Origin: Cyclobacteriaceae bacterium
GTDB taxonomy: Bacteria > Bacteroidota > Bacteroidia > Cytophagales > Cyclobacteriaceae
NCBI GenBank assembly: GCA_029882685.1
Contig: JAOUKH010000012.1
Span: forward strand, 1 to 32,933
Length of the DNA: 32,933 nt
Direction of reading: 5' to 3'
The notes under the pieces are model-generated. The model ran no database searches. It saw only the letters and a list, made by a program, of their open reading frames with translations, and was not told the DNA's origin. How positions within the stretch are numbered: position 1 is the stretch's first letter; every line of letters begins with the position of its first letter. Below are positions 21,592 to 30,797 of the stretch, piece after piece. The translations under genes and the position numbers were made by a program.

Positions 21592-22779
21592 TTATTCGAT
21601 AATTTCTGTAACCTGTCCAGAACCTACAGTTCTACCACCTTCACGGATAGCGAAACGTAATCCTTTTTCCATAGCTACTGTATTGATCAACTCAACAGTA
21701 ATACTTACATTATCTCCAGGCATTACCATTTCCACTCCATCAGGAAGGAAAATTTCACCAGTCACATCTGTAGTTCTTAAATAAAACTGTGGACGATATT
21801 TATTGAAAAATGGAGTATGGCGACCACCTTCTTCTTTTGAAAGAACGTAAACCTCTGCTTTGAATTTTTTGTGAGGAGTTACTGAACCAGGCTTCACTAT
21901 TACCATCCCTCTTTTGATGCTTTCTTTTTCTATACCTCTCAAAAGAAGACCTACATTATCACCAGCTTCACCCCTATCTAATATTTTTCTAAACATCTCA
22001 ACACCTGTAATTGTAGATTTAAGACCTTCAGCACCCATACCTAAGATATCTACAGGATCTCCAGAGTTTATTACACCTCTTTCAATTCTACCTGTTGCCA
22101 CAGTACCTCTACCAGTAATAGAGAATACATCTTCAACTGGCATTAGGAAATCTTTATCTACAGCTCTTTCTGGTAACGGAATATGTTCGTCTACTGCTGC
22201 CATCAATTCCTCTACTTTAGCAACCCACTCAGCTTCACCATTCAAAGCACCTAGAGCAGAACCCGCAATTACAGGAATGTCATCACCTGGGAAATCATAA
22301 TAAGAAAGTAATTCTCTTATTTCCATTTCAACAAGTTCTAATAATTCAGCATCGTCTACCAAATCTACCTTATTCATAAATACAACTAAAGCAGGAACAC
22401 CCACCTGACGAGAAAGTAAGATATGCTCTCTTGTTTGTGGCATAGGTCCATCAGTAGCTGCAACTACGATAATTGCACCATCCATCTGAGCAGCACCAGT
22501 AACCATGTTCTTTACATAATCCGCGTGACCTGGACAGTCAACGTGAGCATAATGTCTTTTATCTGTTGCATATTCAATATGAGATGTATTAATAGTAATA
22601 CCTCTTTCTTTCTCCTCTGGTGCATTATCAATTGCAGAGAAGTCTTTTTGCTCAGCAAGACCTTTGCCTGCTAGCACGCTTGAAATAGCCGCTGTTAATG
22701 TTGTTTTACCGTGGTCAACGTGACCGATAGTACCAATGTTAACGTGTGGTTTCGAACGGTCAAATGTTTCTTTAGCCAT
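21592..22779 (-). CDS. tuf: Elongation factor Tu
   Basis: [33 protein letters not shown]...[12 protein letters not shown]...NKVDLVD. Confidence 0.99.
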   Translation of the reverse strand: MAKETFDRSKPHVNIGTIGHVDHGKTTLTAAISSVLAGKGLAEQKDFSAIDNAPEEKERGITINTSHIEYATDKRHYAHVDCPGHADYVKNMVTGAAQMDGAIIVVAATDGPMPQTREHILLSRQVGVPALVVFMNKVDLVDDAELLELVEMEIRELLSYYDFPGDDIPVIAGSALGALNGEAEWVAKVEELMAAVDEHIPLPERAVDKDFLMPVEDVFSITGRGTVATGRIERGVINSGDPVDILGMGAEGLKSTITGVEMFRKILDRGEAGDNVGLLLRGIEKESIKRGMVIVKPGSVTPHKKFKAEVYVLSKEEGGRHTPFFNKYRPQFYLRTTDVTGEIFLPDGVEMVMPGDNVSITVELINTVAMEKGLRFAIREGGRTVGSGQVTEIIE

Positions 22780-22842
22780 ATTTGAAAACTCCCGATTTAG
22801 TTAATTATATATTTTATTTCTCTTTTATTAATTTACACATCA

Positions 22843-22897
22843 AAATGAGCCAATGACGGGATTTGAACCCCTGCCTGTCGGCAGACAGGCGTGACCT
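22843..22897 (-). pseudogene. Partial duplicate of the 3' end of tRNA-Thr, interrupted by a 20-bp insertion
   Basis: 22843-22870 is identical to 22953-22980 (28 bp). After a 20-bp insertion the match resumes with gtgacct (22891-22897 = 22981-22987). Confidence 0.85.
22871..22890. repeat. Short palindromic element inserted in the tRNA-Thr remnant
   Basis: ctGCCTGTC-GGCA-GACAGGC, perfect 7-bp stem with 4-nt loop, absent from the intact tRNA-Thr copy. Insertion can equally be aligned as 22870-22889 (CCTGCCTGTCGGCAGACAGG). Confidence 0.75.
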
Positions 22898-22957
22898 AGG
22901 TCACTATATTGTTACTCATACTTTCTCTGTCTTATACAAACAGTATTATCTTAAATG

Positions 22958-23029
<72 letters not shown>

Positions 23030-23080
23030 TTTGGGTTCTCTTGTCAGAGACTCATCGTAATTAGCCGAAGCTAATCAAAG

Positions 23081-23153
23081 AGCGGGAGACGAGGTTCGAA
23101 CTCGCGACCTACAGCTTGGAAGGCTGTCGCTCTACCAGCTGAGCTACTCCCGC
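23081..23153 (-). tRNA. tRNA-Gly (TCC)
   Basis: GCGGGAGTAGCTCAGCTGGTAGAGCGACAGCCTTCCAAGCTGTAGGTCGCGAGTTCGAACCTCGTCTCCCGCT; anticodon loop CTTCCAA. Confidence 0.96.
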
Positions 23154-23181
23154 TTAAACTGCTATTGCTAACAGTAGTATG

Positions 23182-23263
23182 TGGGGGGAGCAGGATTCGA
23201 ACCTGCGAAGTCGTAGACAACGGATTTACAGTCCGTCCCAGTTGGCCGCTTTGGTATCCCCCC
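23182..23263 (-). tRNA. tRNA-Tyr (GTA)
   Basis: GGGGGGATACC...ACGGACTGTAAATCCGT...GCAGGTTCGAATCCTGCTCCCCCCA; anticodon loop CTGTAAA; long variable arm. Confidence 0.96.
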
Positions 23264-23335
23264 AATGGTATTCAGTACTTAAATGAACTACTTAAAAACA
23301 TGGGTAATATTATCCCCTCTTATTTTAAGGAAGTG

Positions 23336-23366
23336 CAAAATTATATGGTTTTTTATTTTAATCAAA
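23336..23366 (-). promoter_or_regulatory. Predicted promoter for the tRNA-Tyr/Gly/Thr-tuf operon
   Basis: Minus strand TTTG (23366-23363)-N19-TAATTTTG (23343-23336). Confidence 0.75.
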
Positions 23367-23479
23367 CATTTAAAAAAAAAAGATGTCTTTTTTTTAAACT
23401 TATATTTAAAGGCAACCCCAAGCCCCCTAAAACAGCTTTTTATTTTATACTCATTTCTCAATTGGCTATAAATTTCAAC

Positions 23480-23487
23480 TATATTTG
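23480..23487 (+). promoter_or_regulatory. Possible -7 element for the biotinyl-domain gene
   Basis: TATATTTG about 20 bp upstream of the ATG; the only nearby TTG (23462-23464) is 15 nt away, so the -33 spacing is poor. Confidence 0.35.
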
Positions 23488-23506
23488 ATAGCAAATTATC
23501 GAACTC

Positions 23507-24001
23507 ATGTATCAAGTAACAATTAATCAACATAAATACGAAGTAAATAAGAAAGGCGACACCTATTCTGTTAATGACAAAGTCATAGATTGGGACATTA
23601 TCTCTATTGGAGATAAAAAGTATCATATCATCTATAATAACCAATCATATAATGCTGAACTCATTGATATCAGTATAGATAAAAAAGAAGTAACCCTAAA
23701 AATTAACAATGAAGTTTTTAATATAGGTGTAAAAGATAAGTTTGATCAGCTTCTTGAAAAACTAGGAATGACAGACCTTTCTTTATCAAAAATAAATGAA
23801 ATTAAAGCCCCAATGCCTGGACTTATACTTTCTATCAATATAAAAGAAGGTGATGAAGTAAAAAAAGGAGATAGCATAATGATATTAGAAGCTATGAAAA
23901 TGGAGAATGTCCTGAAATCGCCTGGGGAAGGAATTGTAAAATCTATTGTTGTAAAACAAGGAGATAGTGTTGAGAAAAATGCTATTCTTGTTCAATTTTA
24001 A
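23507..24001 (+). CDS. Biotin/lipoyl attachment domain protein (biotin carboxyl carrier-type subunit)
   Basis: C-terminal biotinyl domain with ILEAMKMEN biotinylation motif and IKAPMPGLILSI. Confidence 0.88.
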   Translation: MYQVTINQHKYEVNKKGDTYSVNDKVIDWDIISIGDKKYHIIYNNQSYNAELIDISIDKKEVTLKINNEVFNIGVKDKFDQLLEKLGMTDLSLSKINEIKAPMPGLILSINIKEGDEVKKGDSIMILEAMKMENVLKSPGEGIVKSIVVKQGDSVEKNAILVQF

Positions 24002-24102
24002 TTCATTTGTATGTGCTTTATATATTATTATATATGATTTAATATATTTGCAAGAATTTAATTAATCAAAAAACTTCTAAACCTATCTACTTAATTACAC
24101 TT

Positions 24103-24807
24103 ATGAAATACAAACGCATTTTACTCAAACTTAGTGGGGAATCATTGATGGGCGAGAACCAATATGGTATTGACCCCATAAGGTTAGAACAATATACCCA
24201 TGAAATAAAAAATGTGGTTGAAATGGGGGTTGAAGTAGCCATAGTAATAGGTGGCGGAAATATTTTTAGAGGAGTCCAAGCTGAATCATCAGGAATTGAT
24301 AGAGTACAGGGAGATTACATGGGTATGCTTGCAACAGTAATTAACGGTATGGCACTACAAAGTGCTCTTGAAAAAGCAGGGTTATACACTAGAATGATGT
24401 CAGGAATAAAAATGGAACAGGTGTGTGAACCATTCATAAAACGAAGAGCTGTGCGACATCTTGAAAAAGGTAGAGTTGTGATTTTCGGAGCTGGAATTGG
24501 TAATCCTTATTTTACTACCGATTCAACAGCCAGTTTAAGAGCTATAGAAATTCAGGCAGATGTTGTACTGAAAGGAACTCGAGTTGATGGAGTATACACT
24601 TCCGACCCTGAAAAAAATCCCGAAGCTACTAAATATGCTAATCTTAGTTTTCAGGAAGCATATGAAAAAGGGTTGAATATAATGGATATGACTGCATTTA
24701 CGTTATGTCAGGAAAATAATTTACCAATAATTGTGTTTGATATGAATAAATCTGGAAATTTAGCAGAAATAATGAATGGTAATGTTAATGGCACAATCAT
24801 AAACTGA
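24103..24807 (+). CDS. pyrH: UMP kinase
   Basis: [17 protein letters not shown]...[13 protein letters not shown]...[31 protein letters not shown]. Confidence 0.97.
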   Translation: MKYKRILLKLSGESLMGENQYGIDPIRLEQYTHEIKNVVEMGVEVAIVIGGGNIFRGVQAESSGIDRVQGDYMGMLATVINGMALQSALEKAGLYTRMMSGIKMEQVCEPFIKRRAVRHLEKGRVVIFGAGIGNPYFTTDSTASLRAIEIQADVVLKGTRVDGVYTSDPEKNPEATKYANLSFQEAYEKGLNIMDMTAFTLCQENNLPIIVFDMNKSGNLAEIMNGNVNGTIIN

Positions 24808-24817
24808 TTTTTTTATT

Positions 24818-25378
24818 ATGGAAGAAATTGAATTATATCTAGATGACACCAAAGACATGATGAGTAAAGCGATTACTCACCTTATTGACGCTTTATCTAA
24901 AATTAGAGCAGGAAAGGCTATGCCTAGTATGTTAAGTGGTGTAATGATTGATTACTATGGAAACATGACACCTCTAAACCAAGTAGCAAGTATTAGCTCG
25001 CCAGATGCGCGTACTTTGATGATAAAACCTTGGGAAAAAAGTATGATTCAAGAAATTGAAAAAGCTATTATGAACAGTGATTTGGGTTTAAACCCTCAAA
25101 ATGATGGTGAACAAGTAATTATTAATATTCCTGCCCTTACCGAAGAAAGACGGATACAGTTAGTGAAGTTAGCAAAAAATGAAGGTGAGCATGCGAAAAT
25201 AAGTATTCGAAATGCACGTAAGGACACAAATGACGGGTTAAAACTTTTAAAAAATGAAGGTGTATCAGAGGATGAGATAAAAAGGGCTGAAGATAGTGTT
25301 CAAAAGCTAACTGATGAGTATACGCATAAAGTAGATGAACTTATTGTTCATAAAGAAAAAGATATCATGACTGTGTAA
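24818..25378 (+). CDS. frr: Ribosome recycling factor
   Basis: LSKIRAGKAMPSMLSGVMIDYYGNMTPLNQVASIS...IRNARKDTND; adjacent to pyrH. Confidence 0.97.
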   Translation: MEEIELYLDDTKDMMSKAITHLIDALSKIRAGKAMPSMLSGVMIDYYGNMTPLNQVASISSPDARTLMIKPWEKSMIQEIEKAIMNSDLGLNPQNDGEQVIINIPALTEERRIQLVKLAKNEGEHAKISIRNARKDTNDGLKLLKNEGVSEDEIKRAEDSVQKLTDEYTHKVDELIVHKEKDIMTV

Positions 25379-25575
25379 TATCATACTTTATCAAGTATAA
25401 TGAAAGCCCCCTAGGCCAACAATTCCATGAGGCATTTCGTTAATATTATTTTACTCTTAAAAAATATTTTCAAGCAATTGCCCTCTTTGAAACAAGAACT
25501 ATTCAATAGTTTACTTTTTACAACTATTTCTTTCAATCTGATTTACATTAGGTAAAACATGTCTTAATAATAGTT

Positions 25576-25935
25576 CTAATTTCCATTATTAATTACTTCA
25601 AGCAATTTTTCAGAGGTAAATGGTTTGATAATATAATCTGACGCACCAAGTTCTAAACCTTGATTAATTACTGATTGTTGCCCTACAGCACTTATCATAA
25701 TTACCCTACTAGTTAACCCTTCTTCTTTAAGAACCTTAAGTATATCAAGACCTATCATATCAGGTAATATATTATCTAATGTAATCAATTCAGGGTTTAA
25801 AGAAAGTGCCAAGTCAATTGCAATTTCACCATTTTCGGCTTCGCCAACAATCTCGAACCCATTTTTCTCGAGTGCCTCTCGAATAAGTTTTCGCATGTAC
25901 ATCGAATCATCTACAATTAATACTTTTTTGCCCAT
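25576..25935 (-). CDS. cheY: CheY-like response regulator
   Basis: Single REC domain: VLIVDDSMYMRKLIR...LITLDNILPDMIGLDIL...VIMISAVGQ...IIKPF; chemotaxis cluster. Confidence 0.88.
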   Translation of the reverse strand: MGKKVLIVDDSMYMRKLIREALEKNGFEIVGEAENGEIAIDLALSLNPELITLDNILPDMIGLDILKVLKEEGLTSRVIMISAVGQQSVINQGLELGASDYIIKPFTSEKLLEVINNGN

Positions 25936-25953
25936 AATTTTATTTTTTAAATT

Positions 25954-26769
25954 TTATTTCTTTTTATAAATCCTTGTTTTATTATCGTAAATATCAAAAA
26001 TATCTGCACCAGATTTAGGCATAGTATCATAATAACCTATCACTAAGTAACCACCATCATTTAATGAATTATTGAACATGTTTAGAACATGAAGTTTCAA
26101 TGTTTCATCAAAATATATCATCACGTTTCGGCAAAAAATAATATCAAATTTTTGCTCCATAGGATCCTGAGCTAAATTGTGCCTAGTGAACTTGACATGT
26201 TTTTTAAATTCAGGTTTTACCATCGCATTAAATTCTTGATAATCAAAAAAGTCTTCCATTTTTTTATCAGGAAAAAACTCTAAAAATGGTTTTAGATAAT
26301 TTTGCATAACAATAAGAGAATATTTTCCATTTTTAGCTTTTTCTAGTGCCTGGCTACTTAAATCAGAGGCCAACGCCTTAGTTTTAGATAACATACTGAT
26401 TTCATTTAGAATTATTGCCATTGTATAAACTTCTTCTCCTGTTGAACATCCTGCATGCCAAATACTTAAATTAGGTTTACTTTTATATTCTTCCAATAGA
26501 ATTTTTTTAATCATCATCCAGGCATCTGGATTTCTAAATAATTCAGTAAGATTTACCATTAAGTCATCGATACTATCTTTAAAAAATTCCTCGTCTTTTA
26601 ATATAATAGACCACAGTTCAAGGATATTTTTTATTTTACGCTTCATCATTAACCTAAAAATTCCCCTTTTCAAGGATTTAATTTCATAATTAGTGAAATC
26701 TAACCCATATCGTCTTTCTATAGCACTCATTAGTGCTCTTATTTCTTCATCGCCAATTACTTGTTTCAT
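25954..26769 (-). CDS. cheR: CheR-type protein-glutamate methyltransferase
   Basis: LTELFRNPDAW...SIWHAGCSTGEEVYTMAIIL...FDIIFCRNVMIYF. Confidence 0.94.
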   Translation of the reverse strand: MKQVIGDEEIRALMSAIERRYGLDFTNYEIKSLKRGIFRLMMKRKIKNILELWSIILKDEEFFKDSIDDLMVNLTELFRNPDAWMMIKKILLEEYKSKPNLSIWHAGCSTGEEVYTMAIILNEISMLSKTKALASDLSSQALEKAKNGKYSLIVMQNYLKPFLEFFPDKKMEDFFDYQEFNAMVKPEFKKHVKFTRHNLAQDPMEQKFDIIFCRNVMIYFDETLKLHVLNMFNNSLNDGGYLVIGYYDTMPKSGADIFDIYDNKTRIYKKK

Positions 26770-26809
26770 AATTGCTCTTTTTCGTTAATTTGTGCGACTG
26801 TTTTGTGTA

Positions 26810-27379
26810 TTAAACTAACAACTTAAAAAAATTATCATCAAATAACCAAATAAAGTCCAATTCAATATCGATATTTTCAACATGAACAACTGCATTTATA
26901 CAATTATTAAATCCTTTTTCTATAATCTCAGCATCTATGTATTCATTAATATTCAATTTATTCATTATCAATAATTTTGGGACATCTCCATATATTGTTT
27001 CATCCAATTGATTCGCAAACACGGTGATCGCCCCAGCAGCAACAATATTATCTAATTCAAGTAAAAAACCTCCTTGAATAGCTAGGTTTCCAGAGTTGTT
27101 TGTTTTCAAAGCTTCACCTGGCAAACATTTTTCAAATATTTTATTTACATCAGTTGGGGACATTACTAAATAGCTAGTGCTTACTAAATTACCCATCATA
27201 TCTGTTTTTAGTACATGAGCCCCTTTTTCTATTTTTTTGGAATATTGAACAATATCATTTTCTTCCTTAAAAGAAAAATTTATATTACTTACTTTAACCT
27301 CACTTCCTAGCATCATATTCATCGATGCTGCTGCATTATCTATTGCATTTATAAGTATTTGATTTTCGCTCTGACTCAT
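26810..27379 (-). CDS. CheC/CheX-like chemotaxis phosphatase (divergent)
   Basis: E-x2-N-x22-P signature present: FLLELDNIVAAGAITVFANQLDETIYGDVP; position between cheA and cheR. Confidence 0.7.
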   Translation of the reverse strand: MSQSENQILINAIDNAAASMNMMLGSEVKVSNINFSFKEENDIVQYSKKIEKGAHVLKTDMMGNLVSTSYLVMSPTDVNKIFEKCLPGEALKTNNSGNLAIQGGFLLELDNIVAAGAITVFANQLDETIYGDVPKLLIMNKLNINEYIDAEIIEKGFNNCINAVVHVENIDIELDFIWLFDDNFFKLLV

Positions 27380-27405
27380 AATTAATTTTTATTTTGAGTA
27401 TATTC

Positions 27406-29586
27406 TCAAACCATCTCCATTATTTTGCTTTTATTTGTTGATTTGAATAATATATCGGCTATAGCGGCAGCATCAACTACAAGACAAACATTGCCATTTC
27501 CAAGGATAGTGGTCCCTGTCAAAAGTTTTACATTGTCTAAAGGTTTTGATATCGTTTTTTCAACAATTTCTTTTTGCTGCAATAATTTATCAACAACAAT
27601 ACCAATAAAGCGGTCGGAATGTGAGACAACTATTACATCAAGTTTTTGATCATCTTCGATTTTATGATAGGTGTTATGAAAGGCACCTTCATCACTGATC
27701 TCATCTAAACAGTCCATCGATAACAGGTCTTCCAAAAAGATTACCGAAATAGTCTTATCAAGATACTTACACATCAATCCACTATTGATCATATAAATCT
27801 CATGTTTGTATAGAGATATCACTGCCTCGGTGTAAGTTAGTGCAAATGCAAATTCTTGTTTTCCTAGAAGAAATAGAAGTGCTCCTTTTACTGCCATTGA
27901 CGATGGAAGTTTAAGTATTATAGTACTACCCTTACCCACTTCGGTTTCTACGGAAATTTGACCTCCTATTGACTCTGTGGCTCTTTTCACAACATCCATT
28001 CCAACACCTCTTCCTGAAACCTCTGTAATTTTTTCAGCATTTGAAAACCCAGGTTCAAAAATATAGAGTAATACCTCATTTTCAGATAATTGATCGGCTA
28101 ACTCTTTATTAAGAAGACCTTTTTCAACAATTTTTTTACGTATTATTTCCGTTTCAATTCCATTGCCGTCATCAGAGATTTCTACTATTACGTTGTCTTT
28201 TTCATTCCGTGCATTCAATGTAACTACTCCTTCTTCTGGTTTACCTCGTTGCTTACGAGTTTGAGCATCTTCAATTCCATGACTAACAGAGTTTCTTACC
28301 AAATGAACCAATGAGTCACTCATTATTTTCAGAATGTTCCTATCAATTTCAACATCCGTACCCTTCAACACCAAGCTAACTTGTTTAGACTCTATTGATG
28401 CTACATCTCTTATAACACGATGGAACTTTTTAAATAAAAATCCAATTTGTACGAGCCGTACATCCATCACACTATACTGTAGGTCGGATGTGATACGTTG
28501 AAGACTAGTAAAATCCGAATTTGAACGTCCATTTATATCTATATCTGAGATTGCCATTAAACGATCTCTCTCAATAATTAGCTGCTCCACCTGATTCATT
28601 AGTGCATCCAACTTCCTTATTGGAATTTGAACAACATCAGAAAAGGCTATCTTTCTTTGAGTAGCACTTTCCTCTTCAATTTCTTCCTCCACTTCCTTTT
28701 CTTCGATTTCATCTTCCTCCTCTACTTGTTCCTCTTCGGGCTCAATATCTTTTTCCTCTTCTACAACTTTTTCAACTTCCTCTTCTACAACATTGTTTTC
28801 AAAATATGGCTCAGGCAGTTCTTGCTCTTCTTCTACAATATCTGGTGATTGTTCGTTTTCAACTTCTTCAGTTTCCATAGGTGTTTCAGAAACAGGTTGA
28901 GTGCTTTCCACACTACTTTCAGGCTCGGGTTCAGTACTAATATCAGAATCGGTTTCTTCTTCTGACTGCTTAGTTGATTTAAACAATCGAGCAGTCATCT
29001 CACCTAATTTTCCAAATGGTTTTTTTCCTGATTCAGTAGAAGTGTCTGTTTCAGAAACGGTATCTTCTTGTGGTTCATTAGCCTTTTCAGGTTCAGGTTC
29101 AGGTTGAGATTCTGTTTCTGGCACAACTGGCTCCTGAGTAGTGCCTTTAATTTTTTCATTAGTGTCAGGAGTCTCTGCCTCGTCTTTAGGTTGATTTTTT
29201 TCACGAGCCTTTCTGAGAATAACATTAAGTTTAGTTAAAATTCCTTTATAACTCACCTTTTCATCTGTAGTTAAAGCATCAATAAGTGTCCCTAGCTTAT
29301 CATTGGCTTTAAACATATTATCAAATAATGACTTACTAAGTTTAATATTACCTTCCTTTACTTCGCTAAAAACATCCTCCATTACATGAGACAATTCTGC
29401 TATTGCCTCAAACCCCATGCCCATGGCATTTCCTTTTAAGGTATGCGTAATTCGAAAAATAGAATCAATAGCTTCTGTATCATCCTTATCTTTCTCCAAT
29501 ACTGTAAATAATTCATTCAGTTGCTCATAATTTTGGAGCGCCTCTGAAAGAAACATTTCCTTATATTCTTCTTCTTTTGAACTCAT
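27406..29586 (-). CDS. cheA: Chemotaxis histidine kinase CheA
   Basis: N-terminal HPt (RITHTLKGNAMGMGFEAIAELSHVMED), N-box (LVHLVRNSVSHGIED), G-boxes (DDGNGIETE, GRGVGMDVVKRATESIGG), C-terminal CheW-like domain. Confidence 0.95.
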   Translation of the reverse strand: MSSKEEEYKEMFLSEALQNYEQLNELFTVLEKDKDDTEAIDSIFRITHTLKGNAMGMGFEAIAELSHVMEDVFSEVKEGNIKLSKSLFDNMFKANDKLGTLIDALTTDEKVSYKGILTKLNVILRKAREKNQPKDEAETPDTNEKIKGTTQEPVVPETESQPEPEPEKANEPQEDTVSETDTSTESGKKPFGKLGEMTARLFKSTKQSEEETDSDISTEPEPESSVESTQPVSETPMETEEVENEQSPDIVEEEQELPEPYFENNVVEEEVEKVVEEEKDIEPEEEQVEEEDEIEEKEVEEEIEEESATQRKIAFSDVVQIPIRKLDALMNQVEQLIIERDRLMAISDIDINGRSNSDFTSLQRITSDLQYSVMDVRLVQIGFLFKKFHRVIRDVASIESKQVSLVLKGTDVEIDRNILKIMSDSLVHLVRNSVSHGIEDAQTRKQRGKPEEGVVTLNARNEKDNVIVEISDDGNGIETEIIRKKIVEKGLLNKELADQLSENEVLLYIFEPGFSNAEKITEVSGRGVGMDVVKRATESIGGQISVETEVGKGSTIILKLPSSMAVKGALLFLLGKQEFAFALTYTEAVISLYKHEIYMINSGLMCKYLDKTISVIFLEDLLSMDCLDEISDEGAFHNTYHKIEDDQKLDVIVVSHSDRFIGIVVDKLLQQKEIVEKTISKPLDNVKLLTGTTILGNGNVCLVVDAAAIADILFKSTNKSKIMEMV

Positions 29587-29699
29587 TTTAGTGTAGTTTA
29601 AAGTTCATCGTTACTAAACTCTTTGTTGCTTTATAATAGTTAATACTATATACCACTATTCTTTGCTATTTACATTTTGCATCTTTTATTATTATCAAT

Positions 29700-30746
29700 T
29701 TAAGATAAACAACTAGTAATAAAACCTCCAATTTCACTTATTGGCACAACCTCATCAATACATTTTCGTTCAATTGCCTCACGAGGCATTCCGAATACCG
29801 CACATGTCTCTTTACTTTGTGCAATGGTATATCCTCCTTTATTTTTGATTTTTGTCATACCATCTGCACCATCTTTACCCATTCCTGTAAGTATTGTTCC
29901 AATTGATCTGCCTCCATAAGTATCAGCTACTGAATCCATAAGTGCGTTTACAGAAGGATTATTAAATTCAGGGTAAACCTTGTATGAAAAATCTATAATT
30001 ACTTCTTGTGTTGAGGAATTTTTCTTTACAATCATGTTTTTATCACCAGGAGAAATAATAATATACCCAGGTTTTACAGGCATACCCTTTCTTCCAACCT
30101 CTACTTTAAGAGGTACCAATTTATTAAGTCTCAGTGCAAAGGAAGGAACAAAATTAACTGGCATGTGCTGTGCAATAAGTACAGGAACGGCCAAATTACC
30201 TGGTAGTTTTTTTATAACCTCTTCCAGTGCCGTGGGGCCTCCTGTTGATGATCCAATAACTACAACATCATAAGGTAGTGAATCTGCAAAAACATGCTCA
30301 TTAAGATTAGTAATACTTTCTTCACCAATGCTAGCTTTAATGTTTGATACAGCTGCCTCCTTAACCTTTCTGATTATTTCGGCATCAATACTCCTTAATT
30401 TTGCATTATCCTTAACTGGTTTATTCAAATAGTCAAAGGCACCTAACTCCATTGACTTCATGATTGGATTAATATTAGAGTGACCAATTGAACTTAGAAT
30501 AATAATTGGAGTCGGACATTGCTTCATAATATGCTCTACTGCATAAAGACCATCGTATTCTGGCATTAACATGTCAAGTAATACTACATCTGGTCTAAAT
30601 TTGAGCGTTTTTTCCAAGGCTTCCTTACCATTTTCTGCTGTTCCAAGCACTTCTAACTGGCTATCCGATTGTAATATATCACGAATCAATAATCTCATAA
30701 ATCCCGAATCATCGGCAATAAGTATTTTTATTTTTCCATCTGCCAT
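29700..30746 (-). CDS. cheB: Chemotaxis response regulator protein-glutamate methylesterase CheB
   Basis: REC domain (ILIADDSGFMRLLIRDIL...VVLLDMLMPEYDG) plus catalytic domain (VVIGSSTGGPTALEEV...AQHMPVNFV...LTGMGKDGADGM). Confidence 0.96.
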   Translation of the reverse strand: MADGKIKILIADDSGFMRLLIRDILQSDSQLEVLGTAENGKEALEKTLKFRPDVVLLDMLMPEYDGLYAVEHIMKQCPTPIIILSSIGHSNINPIMKSMELGAFDYLNKPVKDNAKLRSIDAEIIRKVKEAAVSNIKASIGEESITNLNEHVFADSLPYDVVVIGSSTGGPTALEEVIKKLPGNLAVPVLIAQHMPVNFVPSFALRLNKLVPLKVEVGRKGMPVKPGYIIISPGDKNMIVKKNSSTQEVIIDFSYKVYPEFNNPSVNALMDSVADTYGGRSIGTILTGMGKDGADGMTKIKNKGGYTIAQSKETCAVFGMPREAIERKCIDEVVPISEIGGFITSCLS

Positions 30747-30797
30747 AATTTTTTCACCTGTTCAGTATTATAAGATTAATAGCCAAATCATCCATTT

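Noticed and set aside
23071-23265. 64-aa minus-strand ORF
   Set aside because: Lies over the tRNA-Gly and tRNA-Tyr genes; its translation is of tRNA sequence (e.g. GSSSAGRATAFQAVGREFEPRLPLFD, a common false ORF).
23288-23644. 118-aa minus-strand ORF
   Set aside because: Covers the predicted tRNA operon promoter and the antisense of the biotinyl-protein N-terminus; Lys/Phe-rich composition from A/T tracts; no recognisable domain.
24043-24050. TATATTTG upstream of pyrH as a promoter
   Set aside because: Good -7 match, but no TTTG/TTG at the expected 17-23 nt spacing; the nearest TTTG is 33 nt away.
25383-25398. Possible terminator after frr (ATACTT-TATC-AAGTAT)
   Set aside because: Only a 6-bp A/T-rich stem with no U-tract; too weak to call.
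28627-28848. Phe/Leu-rich plus-strand ORF resembling a membrane peptide
   Set aside because: Antisense of the Glu-rich linker of CheA (GAA/GAG codons read as TTC/CTC).
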